A stretch of 64,000 nt of DNA from Casuarina equisetifolia (lineage: Eukaryota; Streptophyta; Magnoliopsida; Fagales; Casuarinaceae): contig CM052355.1 in assembly GCA_028551475.1 (NCBI GenBank), forward strand, positions 10,044,001-10,108,000. Reading direction: 5' to 3'. Under the pieces are notes generated by a model. That model saw only the letters and a list, made by a program, of their open reading frames with translations. It did no database searches and was not told the DNA's origin. Each line of letters opens with the position of its first letter. Position 1 is the first letter of the stretch. Of this stretch, positions 12,256 to 24,070 are shown piece after piece. Position numbers and translations under genes: made by a program.

Positions 12256-15200
12256 ATGTTTCACCCTCAAGGAGCTTCAAAATACTCTTGTAGTCTTCTT
12301 GCGGTCACCTGTGGGAAAAACTCGGGAGATAAATTTAAGGATGCTTCAGAGGACAAGCCGAGATACCCCCTTCCAGAGTTGGTATCTTCTGGACGTTTGG
12401 AGGTGCAATATTCGATTATTGGTTGCTACTTCTTTTTAATTGTTCGATATAAAATGTTTCATCTGCTTGTATATACTAGAAGTTCATTATTTTCTCCTTC
12501 ACTATACTCATCAATCTGCAGGTTCAGACGCTGAACAATCCCAGCAAAGATGAGTTTTGTAAGACTCTGGAGTCTTATAAGCCGAGTATTGTGTACTTGC
12601 AAGGCGAGCTGCTTGAGAATGATGAAGTTGGGCCTCTCGTGTGGGAAGGTGTTGATTTGTCCACCCCTGAAGCTATATCTGAGATCTTTGCTACCACATT
12701 GCCGACCGCTGTATGTGATATATCTAAGTTCACCTTGCTTGGTACATTCCATTTTATAAATTATTATCTTTCCGTTCTTCTTGGGGTTGGTGGGTGGAGG
12801 AGAGAGCATGATTTGGGATTTCAATAAGTGGCACTGTATCTGTTGCTTATTTTGTTCCTTCACTATCTAGTGGGATGGCTGCACTGGTACATGCATCATC
12901 ACCACTTACTTCCCTACATGGTTGTTCTTCTTTCTCTTCCAGTATCGATTATGGGGATATCTGGTTAATAGGGTCTGCAAGTTTATGGGAGACACTGCAC
13001 GAGCTCCTGTATATTCTTTCTGTGAGAACACTGGTTTACAGTGGAATCCTAATTTTTATTTTTATAATTTTTTTGCTTTCAGATGGATTGATAAAGTTAT
13101 AGGGTTGATTTTTTAATCTGAATTTTATATTCTGCCTTTGTGTTAAATGTCCATATGTGCTGACAAAAACTTTAATCTGACGCTTTTGAGATTTCGTATC
13201 CAAATCTCTCTAGTGGTTTCATAATTATTAGAAATTGTGGAAAATAAAAGGAGAAGATGAGTGAGTATAGCAACAAGACAAACATTGAAATCCTGTTTAT
13301 GCTCCGTAACCAAACTAAGTTGAACAAAATGTCACAATGGGGAGAATTGCTATTCAATTTTTTAATAATTTATTGTCAAAATAGGAGCGTGTAATAGAGT
13401 TGGATGTATTGGCCATTTGGTGAGACGATAAGAAATAAGAATCAAGAAACTTATAGTAATTTCTGCAAGGTAATGAAGTTGGAATTGAGATAACAGATAA
13501 ATTATGTGGCTCTGAATGGGCTTCTGTTTTCCTTCAAACTCCAATTCAGCTCATTGCCATTTACCACTGATGCTCTCCAATTTTTGTTGACGGTTTGTGT
13601 TATATGCACGTGCATTTGTTCGCTTTGATTTGGTGAGAGTACATTTGGCTCTTGATATGATTTAATTTTAATGTTTGTGCAGGTTTATTTGGAGATCCCA
13701 AATGGAGATAAAATAGCGAATCTTCTTCACTCAAAGGTGACTGTCTTAAGAAACTTTAAACATGTGTTTCAGGTCTTCACCACTAATGGTTGCCAATTAA
13801 GGAATAAGCCTGGTTTTAGTCACTTATCTTTCAATTCTGGAAGTCCAAGATGGCATTTTAAGGGTTAAATTCAGTTATAGATCATGAAAAATATTTAATT
13901 AATTTGTGTTGCTTCTGCTTTTGCAGGGGATTCCTTATGTGATATATTGGAAGAACGCAATCTCTTTTTATGCTGCTTGCCATTTTCGTCATGCTTTCTT
14001 TTCTGTGGTACAGAGGTATATAATCCCTTACAAAATAGGCTCTCATGGTTGCTCTTACTTTTTGTTGAATATTCTGCGAGTTTCTAGAGCTATTATGTAG
14101 GTTAGCTTAGAATTGCCCTTGCACTTGTATGATTAATATTCTGCGTAAACTGCTTGTGTTAGTACTGTACTCAGTGTGGAATGCTACCTAGGAATTCAAT
14201 CAATTTGGGTCTTGAGGATTACCTGTGTCATTTGTGAGGCATTGTATGAACAATCTATCCGCATGTTTGGGGCAGGATGATTCATCTTATTCTGGAGCTT
14301 GACATTATATGGCTATAATCCTTTTGTGTACACTTGCACACTTGCTCTCTGCGTGTTGAGAGATTAATTAGATAATAAAATGCTAATTTATGGACTTTTT
14401 ATATTTGGGTTGTTTGCGAGATGGAGTGATCAAATCATGGTTTAGCCATTTAAGTTTGTCTAGAGTATGCTTCTACAACTCTTTACCAAAGGCGTCTAGT
14501 TTACCGCATTTAATTTTGATGTTCCTATATTCAAGGCAAATCCCTGTTTTGAAGTTGTATAAATTTATCCATCCTTGACACTAATCCAAGCATCTTCATA
14601 AGATATTAGCATCTAGTCTTGCAAGCACGGGAGTAAGATGTGCTGATGGGGTGATGCTTATTGATTGTTGTTTGGAGTAGAAGGCCCTAGGTGTTCAAGG
14701 AAGCACTCATAGGCTTTTGATGACTTTTCATTTATATCTTTTGTTGGATTGCAGTTCGTCAACTCATACATGGGATGCTTTCCGACTTGCACAAGCTTCC
14801 TTTAGGCTTTACTGTGTACGAAACGACCACATCCTTCCTGCTAACAGCCATAAATTTATTGGTGAATTGGTGCCATGCCTTCTTGGGGACCCTTTGAAGA
14901 TCAATGTTGATCCCCCTGAGATTGATGCAGAGGGAGATGATGAAAGTTCTATGGGTACTCTGCCTGCTATAAAAATACATGATGATGATGTGAGCTTGAG
15001 GTTTCTTGTTTGTGGATTGCCTTACACTTTGGTAAGCTGGTTTTATCATTGCTTCTTTGCTTAGGAACACATGCATAGCATTTGGAACTTGCAAAAACAG
15101 AGCCATCCACCTGGATATATTTTTTGTTGATATTTTGATTAAGGAATGATTTCATTTCAGGATGCATGTCTACTAAAATCATTGGAAGATGGCCTCAATG

Positions 15201-18200
15201 CCCTCTTGAACATTGAAGTAAGTGGGATAATGGCTTGTCTTGATGGGTCTTATTTGCCCATCTAGTATCATGTTTTGGGTGTTAGGAATTCTTTGATTTT
15301 CTTTTTTAATTTCCTTGTTCATTGTTGTTTCAGATACGTGGGAGTAAGCTTCATGGCAAGTTTAGGTATTCTTCATCTTGGATGATGAATTTTTTTGGTT
15401 GCCCACAGCCTAATATTTTAAAAAGTAACTCTGCATTTTTGCAAGAAAAAGCTTATCTGTTGTTTGCTAGAAAATCTACACATACGGTTATTGTCTTTCA
15501 ATGATATGATGTTTTTTGGATTCATGAACACCTTCAAAAATCGTTGAAGCTTTTAAATTGTTAGTATTTTTGTAATTTTTATGGACTTGTTTGGTTCTCT
15601 TCATTCCCTTATTATTTGCCTTCTTATATATCAATGGTGTTAAATTTGGTTCAGTGCCCCACCACCTCCTCTTCAGGCAGGGACATTTTCTCGAGGTGTT
15701 GTGACCATGCGATGTGATGTGACAACCTGCAGTTGTGCCCATATCTCACTTCTGGTGTCTGGTAGCGCACAGACTTGCTTTGATGACCAGGTAATCCAGA
15801 ACAATTTATTTCGCAAGTCTTTGGTATTGGAGATGTTGGATTCTTATACATAATAATATTAATCCTCAGCTTCTGGAAAATCACATCAAGAATGAAATTA
15901 TTGAGAAGAGTCACCTAGTTCATGCGCTGCCTGATGGTGAGGAGAACAAAATTACGTTCTCTGAGCCTCGTAGATCTGCTTCAGTTGCTTGTGGTGCTAC
16001 AGTATTTGAAGTTTGCTTGAAGGTCCCTACATGGGCTTCACAGGTATTTCAATTGCCACTCTCTTCTAAACCAACCGGGAACCTCCCACTCTCTTCATTG
16101 ACATTTTAAGCCTCTAATTGTATGGACAGTCTCCTCTTTTACAACTTGAATTTGTTTGAGACAAACATATTCTTTACTGTTCTAACTTGCTCTGTTGAGC
16201 TGTTACTTGCTTTGTGGAGCTAGCATTTGATGTTGTTACCATCTTGTTCGATTGTGCTTTCAGGTTTTGAGGCAGCTAGCACCTGATGTTTCTTATCGTA
16301 GTTTAGTTGCACTTGGGATTGGAAGTATTCAGGGATTACCTGTTGCTTCTTTTGAGAGAGATGATGCTGAACGCCTACTTTTTTACTGTTCGAGGCACGG
16401 AAAAGATAGCTGGACAGATTACTTAATATTTAGTAGTCCTCCAAGCTGGTTGCGACCTCCTGCCCCTAGTCGAAAGAAGGTTGAATCAGGCCAGGAGATT
16501 AGCACTATTTCTTATGATCGTACATCTTGTAAAGCTGATGAAGAGGACAAGAACACTGGATTGCAGAATGGTGTTAGCATGCCCTTACTCCCAGCTAGGA
16601 AAAGATTGAAGGTTGCTGCAATGAGGCCTATTCCTCACATTCGACGCCAAAAAATGACACCATTTTCTGGAATGTCTGAGGCAGATGGGAATGATGGAGG
16701 CCAAGTAAAGGCTAACTTGCCAGTTGTTGCACCCTCGAAGCACAATATTGTAGGATCAACTCCTACAACACAAAGAAGATCGTATTCAAGCTCATCTCAG
16801 GCTAAGCAAATTATTTCCTTGAATCCATTACCACTGAAGAAACATGGGTGTGGTAGAAGTCCAATGCAGAGCTGCACTGAGGTGAATCGTCTAGTTTGTT
16901 TCCAGGGCCAGTAATTAGTTGGGTTGTTGAACAGAATTATTTTTGGAACTTCTTTTTTCCTGCTCTTCTATATTATACTAGGTTGAATAAGAAACGAAAT
17001 TTATACTGAGCAAGATGATACGTCCAAATAAAGCCATTTCTGTGGCTGAAGTAAACATACTTATTGAGCTTTCTGAATGTTGTTTCCTTATTGAACTATA
17101 AATTGAGCAAGTAAGCAGTATAGCCTATATGAGTTATGTACCAATTTCTTGCCCACTGGACTCGCTGAAACAGGATAGTGTTTGTGATAAATGTTATCTG
17201 GTAGAAAGATCATCAGGAAATCAAGTTCCATTTAACAGCCAAATAGACTTAATTTTAGGCTCTAGAACCCTTATACTTAGGGCCCTAGAACTAGTGTCAT
17301 TTTCATTTCTTGTTCTCTAATGGATTAGTTTGCTCATGTAGGACGAGTTTCTGAAGGATGTGATGCAGTTTCTTATTCTTCGTGGGCATACTCGGCTTAT
17401 CCCTCAAGGTGGAATTGCTGAGTTCCCAGATGCCATACTCAATGGCAAGCGTCTTGACCTCTACAACTTGTACAAAGAGGTGAGTTCATTGCATTTTTCT
17501 GTTTAGTAGTAATTAGTGTATATTATTACTGAAGAATTTGGGTGGTCTTAGGTGGTAACCAGAGGAGGCTTTCATGTTGGCAATGGTATCAACTGGAAAG
17601 GGCAGATATTTTCAAAGATGCATAACTACACAATGACAAATAGAATGACGGTATGCACCATAATCCTTTCCCCGTTTTTTCTCTTGATTATGAAATGCAG
17701 GGTAGAGACTTTGCTTTACTGTATTCAAAGAAGTACAGAATTCATGAAACTTTTTATATTATAAGTATCGTCATGTGGATGATAAATTGTATAAAGCATG
17801 GTTAGAGTCTACATTATGATTGCACTGACAAATTAACCATATAGAATATCGAGCAACAAATAGGTTTTTAACTTTTGGTGATTTATTGTTTTGACAGGGT
17901 GTTGGTAATACGCTTAAAAGACATTATGAAACTTATCTACTAGAGTATGAATTGGCTCATGATGATGTAGATGGGGAGTGTTGTTTGTTGTGTCACAGGT
18001 TTGTAGTTTTCTCTTCTCATTTTCTTTGCTGATGGGGCTAGTGATTTATTTTTTGTTAAATCAATGTTTGCTTACAAGGAAGTGTACAACTGTTGAACAG
18101 TAGTGCAGCAGGGGATTGGGTTAATTGCGGCATATGTGGTGAGTGGGCTCACTTTGGCTGCGACAGAAGGCAGGGTCTCGGTGCTTTTAAGGTATCAATG

Positions 18201-18488
18201 TTGCAACTCCATAAGCATCCATTAGGAGGTTGATTGTATGTTGTTGTATATTTGCTGCATTTACTGTGGAATAGAACTAGCATATATACGTACCATCCAG
18301 CAGTTCTGGCAAAGTTGGATTTGCTGTGAAGAATTTATTTTTTATATTTTCTCAACTTGCAGGATTATGCAAAAACAGATGGGCTGGAATACATTTGTCC
18401 ACATTGTAGCATTACAAATTTCAAGAAAAAACCGCAGAAAGTTGGAAATGGATTTTCCCCAGGCTTGATGGTATCACGACCGTTGTGA
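12256..18488 (+). CDS. ARID4: ARID-PHD chromatin protein (At3g43240-type)
   Basis: Fifteen exons join in phase to 775 residues: 12256-12402, 12522-12710, 13683-13736, 13927-14015, 14755-15031, 15161-15217, 15334-15365, 15655-15790, 15870-16043, 16264-16881, 17342-17479, 17552-17650, 17898-17998, 18101-18191, 18363-18488. An ARID DNA-binding domain lies at about residues 592-690 (exons 11-13; FLILRGHTRLIP, LYKEVVTRGGF, NTLKRHYETYLLEYE). A C-terminal PHD finger follows with C4HC3 ligands C699, C702, C713, C716, H721, C724, C746, C749. The N-terminal ~390 residues are a conserved plant-specific region; exon 10 carries a basic, Ser/Pro-rich linker. From memory, the Arabidopsis counterpart is called ARID4 in UniProt and ARID5 in work on the ISWI remodeller, where the PHD reads methylated H3K4. 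Nuclear location is inferred. Exon 14 has tandem acceptors CAG-TAG at 18098-18103. Domain calls are strong; the complex membership is by homology. Confidence 0.93.
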
Positions 18489-21400
18489 TTCAGTTTTGCA
18501 TTCTTATCTCCTTTTTTCTCTTTGGCTCACCAGTTTTGGGGTTTCATTTCCTTACAATCGTGTACGAGAGACAAAATCTGTTCGGCTGTCGGTTTGCATA
18601 TACTTGTTCTGTCATATCCCTTTTGACTGGAAGTAAAAGTGGGGGATTATGGGGGAAAAGACGAGTAGAGAAGCATACAAGTCAAGAAATGGAGCATAGG
18701 GGTTGCAGGCATAATGTAACGAATGTAACGACTAGGAGTTTATATATCTTTGACTTTAGTGGGTGGGGGAGGTTTTAGAGTAAATATGCCCCTGATTTGA
18801 GAAAGGGTGGTTGTAAAATAGTTGATTTTCCATTGAACATTGACGGATGTAGCTGAACGACTATGATGGCTATATCCATTAAACAAATCTCTTGATTTAG
18901 ATTATCTGAAAGAATAGCCTATACTATTGTTTATTTGCACTTCGAAGGTTCATGTTTGTTCTTTTCACGAGATGGTAGGAGGCACCAAAGAGGGAAAAGC
19001 CACCAGATGAAAGATGGTTTGTTTCTGGATGGCAGTAGTTTCAGCAACCATGGCATAGAATAGATGTCTTTCTGTTGTGCAAATGCAAGCAACAATTTAG
19101 CAACTGGCATAAAACGACTTTGGTCTTTCACTTTAACAGGGCATTTCACAGGTTTCGAAAGCAGGGCTGTTTTGTATGTCTCTAACTGTGACCATTATAT
19201 AACTCACGACTAGTATTATTGTTCTCATTCATGCTGTAGCTTCTCCCGATTAATTGTCTGTCAACCCTCTTTCCTGTCAAAAAGCCCAACCCTTTTCTTT
19301 ATCATTCTTACTCAGACTACAATAATTCTACAAATCTTCCGACATGACGTTATTTCAATTTCCAGACACTGCAGCTCATTTCTGTCTGTAATTCTCTCTT
19401 TACATTATTGCCCAAAATCAATCGTCCATGACAGTCGCCGGACAGTACCGCCCTTATGCATGTACAAGCCAGTTCTAGTCCTTTACTTCTCCAAGCTCAT
19501 CTATTCCGTCCACCTCACTGAATCTTCTTAAAGTTTTCGTCCTTCCCCTGATTCCTTAATCCATCATTAAATTGCCTCGCCTACTACAACGATGACTTTC
19601 AGATAACAACCACCTCCCTAGTGGAACTTTTTTCAATCTCACCCCACATTCACAGACCATACAGTCTATACATAGCCAAACCTTATCCTTATTCGTAGTC
19701 AGCCTTCGGTGCTTCAATCTCATCTCCTTTTACAATGTCTCACTTAATCTTCCAACATTCCTATCATCTTAAAACTTATTTAGGTATAGCCTCAAACATG
19801 TGAAAATAGAAAGGTAGAAACCGCAAGCCCCGCCTTTGCGCCATGATTCCAACGGTATGCCATTCTTGAAGTCATACTGCGCGTTGATAATGGAGATCAC
19901 CGAGTTTTCCCCTGCTCCTTTTGTACAGATGAACCAAGAAAGATCCCTAAGTTATATTTTCCCATGTCCTTTACCTGTTTGCAAGTATCTATCTTTCAGC
20001 TTTACGTAGACTTGGTAATCTCTTTGCTTTTCTATAGAGTCAGGTCTAATGCATGCAGGCTGGAAGGCATTAACTTAGCTCTTTAGCCTACCCTACCAGA
20101 ATCGTTACATTATAAAGGTGCACGAGTCTCTGACAAACGAAGCTTCCAATTATGCCTTTGCCACTTTAAAAATCACCGAGAATCGTTTTCTACAAGGCTC
20201 CTATTAGAATAGGATTAAAGTTTAAGGAAAATTTAATTTAAGAGTTGGATTATATTTTTTTTATATTAAAATACTACCCTCAAGGATTAAATCCTTTTAA
20301 TTTAAAATTTCCATTTCTAGTACTTATAAATGTCTTCACAAACTAAACATATTTCAAGAACTTAAGGTTAGGTGAGAGTTATATTGGATTAACATAAGCT
20401 CTAATATTATATTAACGATAAATAAAAAATTTAACTCAAAAGTTAGTTCAGAAAATAAAAAAATATTTTTTATATTTAAATACTATTTAATAATCATATA
20501 TTTTTTTTATGTGTAACTTTTCTCTATAATAATCCCTAACTACAATAACTGGAGACATATAATAGATGTTCTCTTGCGTCAATTGTAATCCATCTGAGTT
20601 TCTAACCACAGTGGGGTTTTCAAAGTATATTGTACTCCAAAGATCTTCATCTGGAAGATTGTTCTGTGCTCACTGCAGGGTTTCATGACATACAGGATCT
20701 GAATGCGAGGAGTTTCTGAAGGTAAACAAAGATAAAAGAGACAGAAAAGACGTCATGGTGATGGACCTTGCTAAGTAAAAGGGATGGAAGAGATATTACC
20801 GTTACAAACTCTTTGTTGAAGTAATCGACGGATGCTTTCACATATGCATAAGGGTTGTAAATGCGGTTGCAATCTTGGCATAATCATCTGATAACTCCTC
20901 TGATAAATGAATTGATCAAAAGTTCAAAATTTTAATTTAGCAAGTTAAAAGTTTTTGTCTCAACTACTTCGTAGATTATAGCCTTCTTTTTAAATTGTTA
21001 ATATAATCCAATAGATTTAAACCATCATAATATTGAGAAGGGGACAATCTCTAGGTGTTTATACTAGACCCTTACATCTTAAGCTTGAAATAGCGACGAC
21101 ACATCTTTTAACTAGTATTTCTTGTCAACCTACACCCATAGATTATAATAGTAAAAGATAGTTGCACATATCCTGCAATGTGTCAATTAATGTCCTAAAA
21201 TGGCCAAATATTCTCTTTACTTATTAAAATAAATGCATGAACTTAGCCTTGTAATTGAACTTGGGCCATTTACTCAATGACAAAGTTATTGATAGAAGAC
21301 CTTAATATCTTGTATTCAAGTCATTCTATCCTCTTTCAAGAAAAAGTTAAATTATAATTAGTGGTGTAGTAGACAAGATAATGTAGTTAGGGTTGATCCA

Positions 21401-23812
21401 TTATTTTAAATTCTTAGAGAAAATGAGAGTTTTAAGTAAATAAGTTGACCTTATTAAACCACTTTAATTTGGATCACAACTGACTACAGATCGGAGCATG
21501 CATCTGAGGTCCAGGTGATTAAAAGAATTGTCGATGGTACCATGAACATGCCTTGCAGCATGACTACCTGCGAGAAATTAAAGCTTACGGTTGGGAAAGT
21601 CTCCTCAGGGAGTTGTTGTAAAACTTGAAGTAGCCAGGGCACGGTACTCTTACATTTGCATTTACTTCAAATCCATTCGATTGACTACATATTTGATTTC
21701 TCTGCTCTCAGTTCTCACCCACTTGGATTCATAGGCAGTTATCAATGTTCTGTACATTGCAGAGGAACTCAGGAAATTCATAAGGCTTTATCCATTATGA
21801 TTTTGCCAAAGTTCATCATCAGGTGGTGCTCTACATACTCTTTTCCAAACCGGCTACCCCATATGGTTAGTGCTTAAAACGTGCAAGGCGTTTAGATCAT
21901 TACTTAGCCTATTTACTTGGGGTTGCTTAAGTGTCACGCATTAATGTGGGCAGGGTTTATGCTTTAAGCTCAGACTCCCTAGGATATCAACTATGATATA
22001 ATAGAAACAAGGCCAATTTTCAAGGATGGTCAATGCTCCGGGAGTTGGATTGAATGAATCAAGAAGCCACCTTAATAGTGGAATACGAGACTAGATGTTC
22101 TTGCTACATAGACACGAAGGAACTTAGAAGATCTTTTTTGTCTTCCTTTGACAATCCATAACAATTGTAATTAGTTTGGAAGTCCTAGAAATATGTTGTA
22201 CTTTTCTTCTTTTGTTTAGCCTTCGGTTTGGAACTTAAAGCAACACGGGTCCGTTTGGTTTAAAAAATAGTTCCGTTTCTATCATAGGTCTCTTTGCCAT
22301 CGCTTTCGAAAATCTAGGGTTTAGCAAAAGTTAGGAAAGCTAAGTTGACAATAATTCAAGGAGCTGACAATGAAGATAGAAAATGAAAGAACGTTCTCCA
22401 TGAACCCCAACTTTTCTTCGTGAACGCGTTTAAAGTTTAAGACAGCAATCGTTTCAGTTGCACAGATGGAGAAGACCATGGAGAAAAAGGAAAAGGTTAC
22501 GTAAAACATTGGGAGGCTTTTTGTTTGATTTCTTTCTTTCTCTCACTCTCTTTAGTGCAAAACTTTCGCTTTGATTCACAACCACAGCCAGAAGGACCCT
22601 ACATCTCCCTCTTTACCGCCGATAATGAGACTCCGAATTATTGCATCTGAACTGTATCCCGCCGGTCAACTTTCCGCCATCACCTCGTGTCCTCTCTTTA
22701 CTTTGGCTTGCTTATCAAGTATTTCTTTTAAGCGATCTAATCTTGGACTCTTCCTCGGTTTGACCTTTTTACTACGAGGGGAGTAAAAATTCGTGCTCAT
22801 TTTTCACTGTGTCTTTCCTCGATGGCAGAGGGAGGGAGAGGGAGCAACCTTCCTTTGAAATTCAAAGCTCGCAGACAACGAATGTGACTTTGTCCACCCT
22901 AAGGTCCCCACAGTCAAATCTTTTGGTCGAGATCTTGAGGGTGTGGGACAAAAGAGGCCCCAATACATTACCAGAATGCCATCATCAGCTCTATTCAAAG
23001 GGAGGGATGGTCCATGTTATCGTTGCTTCTATTCACCCAAAAAGAAGTCCTAGCGTAAGTTTCTAATAACGAGGCCCACCCTCCATTTTCTACCTTCCGA
23101 AATGTCAATGATGATTTCAGATGATCGACAACTGTCATTGCCGTCTGCAGTAGCACTTCTGAGTAGTCTCCACCTAGAGGTTCTTCAGCCAAAGTTAATC
23201 TCATGCAAAAGGGGAAATGGCCCTTCACATCCAACCACTCGACTTCTTTACAGGCCTACTCAAGCTAAATCGTCGGCAAAGGGGCTTAGCCTTCTGGAAC
23301 AAGGTGTAGAGGGCGGTAGAAAAGCATCCCATATTATATTAACAGGAGACTGAGCGCCGCTGGCTCACAAAGAAGAGAACTAGAAGAGAGAACCTCCGTT
23401 ACCCATAGAATGGCACGTGAATAGGTGACCTCGGCTTGCTCTTTTGTATTTGGCAGAGGAGGGGGAAGACAGCAGGCACCACGATGATACCTCCACTGTG
23501 AATCTGTGATTAGAAAATGGTAATGTCCCAAACTTTTACGGTAGAGATCGTGTCTCTGTATTTCCATTGCCGGTCCCACGTGTCGTGCGTTTGGAAACTG
23601 CCCACGTCCCCGTGAAAGCCCACGTAAGATTCGTATCGCGTTATGAAGCGAAGCCTGTGGAGATTATCCCCACTTCCGCAACCCACGCCAATCCAAATTA
23701 ATCAACGAGATACAAAATCCCAATCGTCGACAAAAATGAAAAAAGGGGAAGAGAACAAAAGCTCTTCTTTTTAGGGATGTTATTCCTCTTGCCGATATCC
23801 GACAAACCCAAC
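18489..23812. other. Long intergenic region, no gene recognised
   Basis: The first ~700 bp is presumably the ARID gene 3'UTR and flank. Beyond it I see no known protein in any frame. 19.3-19.9 kb is less AT-rich and may be a worn-out gene or element. An open stretch of about 48 codons at 21483-21630 (+) is unrecognised. 20.2-20.6 and 20.9-21.5 kb are AT-rich. Confidence 0.4.
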
Positions 23813-23813
23813 A

Positions 23814-24070
23814 TTATAAAATTTTAGTCTGAGGAGAAATCAGCAATTCAAATTCACTCGCAGTCCTTCCAAATCAAATCACCCTCCCCTTTCCCTTCTG
23901 CTGCGGCAGTCACTCAGCGTTTTTACAGTGTAGGCCTCCCTCACCTGAACGCCATTACCAAACTTACCCCTTTGTCTCCCTCTCTCTCTCTCCTTTTAAA
24001 GTTTGGGACTTTGCTCGTTGCAAGGATCAGGGTTTGCCTATCTAAGCTATCCGTACTCATCATCCGTCCG
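23814..24070 (+). promoter_or_regulatory. Putative SBT1.5 core promoter and 5'UTR
   Basis: A TATA box (TTATAAAATTTT from 23814) is followed about 150 bp later by a CT-rich leader (23970-23995). Upstream in-frame codons without ATG run to 23972, but the leader composition and the signal peptide starting at 24071 argue that translation begins at 24071. Confidence 0.45.

Noticed and set aside
12459-12863. 134-codon minus-strand frame
   Set aside because: It is antisense to ARID exon 2 and its flanking introns, a shadow of the real gene.
23972-24070. Upstream extension of the subtilase frame by 33 codons
   Set aside because: There is no ATG in the extension; the signal peptide begins at the ATG at 24071.
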